The notes beneath the pieces are model-generated. The model saw only the letters and a program-made list of their open reading frames with translations, did no database searches and was not told the origin of the DNA. The translations under genes were made by a program, and so were the position numbers. From Gulosibacter sp. 10 (lineage in GTDB: Bacteria; Actinomycetota; Actinomycetes; Actinomycetales; Microbacteriaceae), in NCBI RefSeq assembly GCF_900163695.1, contig NZ_FUIC01000001.1, positions 1-35,810 of the forward strand: a stretch of DNA of 35,810 bases. The letters are read 5' to 3'. Every line of letters begins with the position of its first letter. Position 1 is the stretch's first letter. Shown here piece by piece: positions 34,192 to 35,810 of the stretch.

Positions 34192-35589
34192 GTGACCGTC
34201 GATCCCGCAGCATCGAGCCCGTATCGAGTCGTCAATCCCGTCGACGGAACGCTGGTCGAGACATTCGCCCCGGCCGCCGACGCCGAGATCGAGCAGGCCG
34301 TCGCCTCCGCGCAGCGCTCGTTCGAGTCCTGGAGCGAAGAGCCGATCGGGCGGCGGGGCGAGTACGTCCGGCGGATCGCCCGCGCCTTCTCCGCGCGGAG
34401 GGAGGAGCTGGCCGGCATCATCACGCTCGAGATGGGCAAGCCCCGCTCCGAGGCCGAGGCGGAGGTGGACTTCTGCACGGACATCTTCGACTACTACGCC
34501 GAGCACGGCGCCTCGCTGGCGGCGGACCGCGAGATCGACACCCTCTCGCGCGACCGCGCCGTGATCCAGCACCTGCCGGTGGGACCGCTGCTCGGCATCA
34601 TGCCGTGGAACTACCCCTACTATCAGGTCGCGCGCTTCGCGGCTCCGAACCTCATGCTGGGCAACACGATCCTGCTGAAGCACGCCGAGTCCTGCCCGCG
34701 TTCGGCGCTGGCCATCCAATCGATCATGGATGACGCGGGGCTCCCCGCGGGCGCCTACGGCACGGTCTTCGCGAGCCACGAACAGGTTGCCGGCATCATC
34801 GCCGACCCCAGGGTGCAGGGCGTGTCGCTCACCGGCTCCGAACGGGCGGGCGCCATCATCGGCGAGCTCGCGGGAAAGCACCTGAAGAAGGCCGTGCTCG
34901 AGCTCGGCGGATCGGATCCCTTCATCGTGCTCGATTCGGAGGACGTCGCGGCGATCGCCGATACCGCCTGGGCGGTGCGGATCGAGAACACCGGACAGGC
35001 CTGCAACTCGAACAAGCGGATGATCGTCGCCGAGGAGATCTACGACGAGTTCGTCCGCGAGCTGATCGCGCGTGCGGAGGGGCTCGTCCCGGGCGATCCC
35101 GCCGAGGAGCTTCCCGGGACGTTCGCGCCCCTCTCGTCCCGGCGGGCCGCCGAGCAGCTCGATGAGCAGGTGCGGGATGCCGTTGCGAAGGGGGCGACGC
35201 TCCATGTCGGCGGTGAGCTCTTCGACGGCCCCGGCAGCTACTACTCCCCCGCCGTGCTCACCGGGGTCACCCCGGAGATGCGCGCCTACCGCGAGGAGCT
35301 CTTCGGCCCTGTCGCGGTGGTGTATCGGGTCTCGTCCGAGGAGGAGGCGATCCGGCTCGCGAACGATTCGGTCTACGGGCTCGGCGGATCGGTCTTCTCG
35401 CGGGACGAAACCCGCGCGGCTCGGGTGGCCCGCCGGCTGCGGACCGGGATGGCGCACGTCAACGTGGCTCAGGCCGAGACCGCCCAGATGCCGTTCGGCG
35501 GGGTGAAGCGTTCGGGATACGGACGTGAGCTCGGGCCGCTCGGCATGGACGAGTTCGTCAACAAGCGCCTCTTCTACGTCGCGAGATAG
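34192..35589 (+). CDS. NAD(P)-dependent aldehyde dehydrogenase, probable succinate-semialdehyde dehydrogenase
   Basis: A 465-residue aldehyde dehydrogenase. Motifs: PVGPLLGIMPWNYPYYQVAR (cofactor/substrate region), LTGSERAGAIIG (cofactor turn), catalytic Glu in LELGGSDPFIV, nucleophile Cys in TGQACNSNKR, EELFGPV and MPFGGVKRSGYGRELG. The short length and these variants place it with GabD1/GabD2-type succinate-semialdehyde dehydrogenases of actinobacteria, but the substrate is inference. The start is GTG 34192, with GAGAGGA seven bases upstream. It diverges from the TPR gene and runs toward the rRNA operon on the other strand. Confidence 0.9.
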   Translation: MTVDPAASSPYRVVNPVDGTLVETFAPAADAEIEQAVASAQRSFESWSEEPIGRRGEYVRRIARAFSARREELAGIITLEMGKPRSEAEAEVDFCTDIFDYYAEHGASLAADREIDTLSRDRAVIQHLPVGPLLGIMPWNYPYYQVARFAAPNLMLGNTILLKHAESCPRSALAIQSIMDDAGLPAGAYGTVFASHEQVAGIIADPRVQGVSLTGSERAGAIIGELAGKHLKKAVLELGGSDPFIVLDSEDVAAIADTAWAVRIENTGQACNSNKRMIVAEEIYDEFVRELIARAEGLVPGDPAEELPGTFAPLSSRRAAEQLDEQVRDAVAKGATLHVGGELFDGPGSYYSPAVLTGVTPEMRAYREELFGPVAVVYRVSSEEEAIRLANDSVYGLGGSVFSRDETRAARVARRLRTGMAHVNVAQAETAQMPFGGVKRSGYGRELGPLGMDEFVNKRLFYVAR

Positions 35590-35658
35590 CCGGCTGCACG
35601 CGGTGTCGAACGCATCGCATGGTCCCGGGGCACCGTCCGGTCTCGGAAACCGCGAAAA

Positions 35659-35683
35659 GGGGATACCCCTCACGGATATCCCC
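35659..35683. terminator. Hairpin between the aldehyde dehydrogenase and the rRNA operon
   Basis: GGGGATA (35659-35665) pairs with TATCCCC (35677-35683). On the minus strand it is followed by TTTTC, so it may be a second rRNA terminator. It also lies 70 bases after the plus-strand gene. Confidence 0.5.
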
Positions 35684-35716
35684 GCTTCCACACCCCGAGC
35701 CCGACCACGGCCCCGG

Positions 35717-35757
35717 AAAAACAAGTATGGGAGACCCCAGATCAGGGCCTCCCACAC
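35717..35757 (-). terminator. Rho-independent terminator of the rRNA operon
   Basis: On the minus strand GTGTGGGAGGCCC and GGGGTCTCCCATAC form a long stem with a TGATCT loop, followed by TTGTTTTT. It begins 15 bases after the 5S 3' end. Confidence 0.85.
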
Positions 35758-35771
35758 TTCATTCAAAAAGA

Positions 35772-35810
35772 GTCCGGCAGTGTCCTACTCTCCCACACAG
35801 TCCCCCATGC
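35772..35810 (-). rRNA. 5S rRNA, 3' end only
   Basis: The minus strand ends GTGTGGGAGAGTAGGACACT then GCCGGAC, the characteristic 3' part of actinobacterial 5S rRNA (loop E/helix IV and the closing stem). The rest of the gene, and presumably 23S and 16S, lie to the right of the window. The exact 3' end may differ by one or two bases. Confidence 0.88.

Noticed and set aside
32384-34195. Long plus-strand ORF (603 aa) opposite the TPR gene
   Set aside because: Antisense shadow of the Arg/Asp/Gly tract with the same artificial Ala/Val composition. No domain was recognised.

Overview
The window is high-GC DNA whose core gene order (TPR protein, HAD phosphatase, 55-aa protein, tlyA, nadK, recN, pyrG, NUDIX, xerD, then parA, scpA, scpB, rluB, cmk, der) matches, from memory, the Rv1691-Rv1713 block of Mycobacterium tuberculosis. 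Protein style and the long GAPDH suggest an actinobacterium, most likely Microbacteriaceae (Leucobacter- or Microbacterium-like). The genus is inference. No database search was possible.

Positions 1 to about 9225 look like an accessory, integrated region. It is visibly less GC-rich than the rest and ends at the 3' end of a tRNA-Pro(GGG) gene. From left to right it holds a duplicated end of a probable ISL3-type insertion sequence, two divergent genes of unknown function, an intact tyrosine recombinase, a non-coding stretch with iteron-like repeats, a double winged-helix protein (possible replication initiator), a small membrane protein, and a protease/ATPase gene pair of the IetS/IetA type. 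Next to the tRNA lie an IS3-family remnant and the 3' stump of a second integrase. IetAS was first described as a plasmid stability toxin-antitoxin system on an Agrobacterium Ti plasmid and was later listed among phage-defence systems. It is the most striking module here.

Positions 9226-14121 are chromosomal: tRNA-Pro, a SixA-like histidine phosphatase, an Idi-like NUDIX hydrolase, a protein usually labelled 3-methyladenine DNA glycosylase, an acetoin/diacetyl reductase-like SDR, and a long-form glyceraldehyde-3-phosphate dehydrogenase.

Positions 14122-21861 form one tightly overlapped minus-strand operon, parA-scpA-scpB-rluB-tyrA-cmk-der, mixing chromosome organisation (ParA, ScpAB), ribosome maturation (RluB, Der), tyrosine synthesis (TyrA) and CMP salvage (Cmk). 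A plus-strand membrane protein of unknown function (22083-23339) separates it from a second minus-strand operon (34024 to 23343) encoding a TPR-like protein, glycerol-3-phosphate phosphatase-like HAD, a 55-aa protein, TlyA, NAD kinase, RecN, CTP synthase, an ADP-ribose pyrophosphatase-like NUDIX and XerD. Nearly all genes in both operons overlap by 4 bases at stop/start or by slightly more, implying translational coupling.

RluB and the TPR protein each carry an Arg/Asp/Gly-rich N-terminal tract of about 310-320 residues, very similar in composition. The window ends with a succinate-semialdehyde dehydrogenase-like gene, an rRNA-type terminator and the 3' end of a 5S rRNA on the minus strand.
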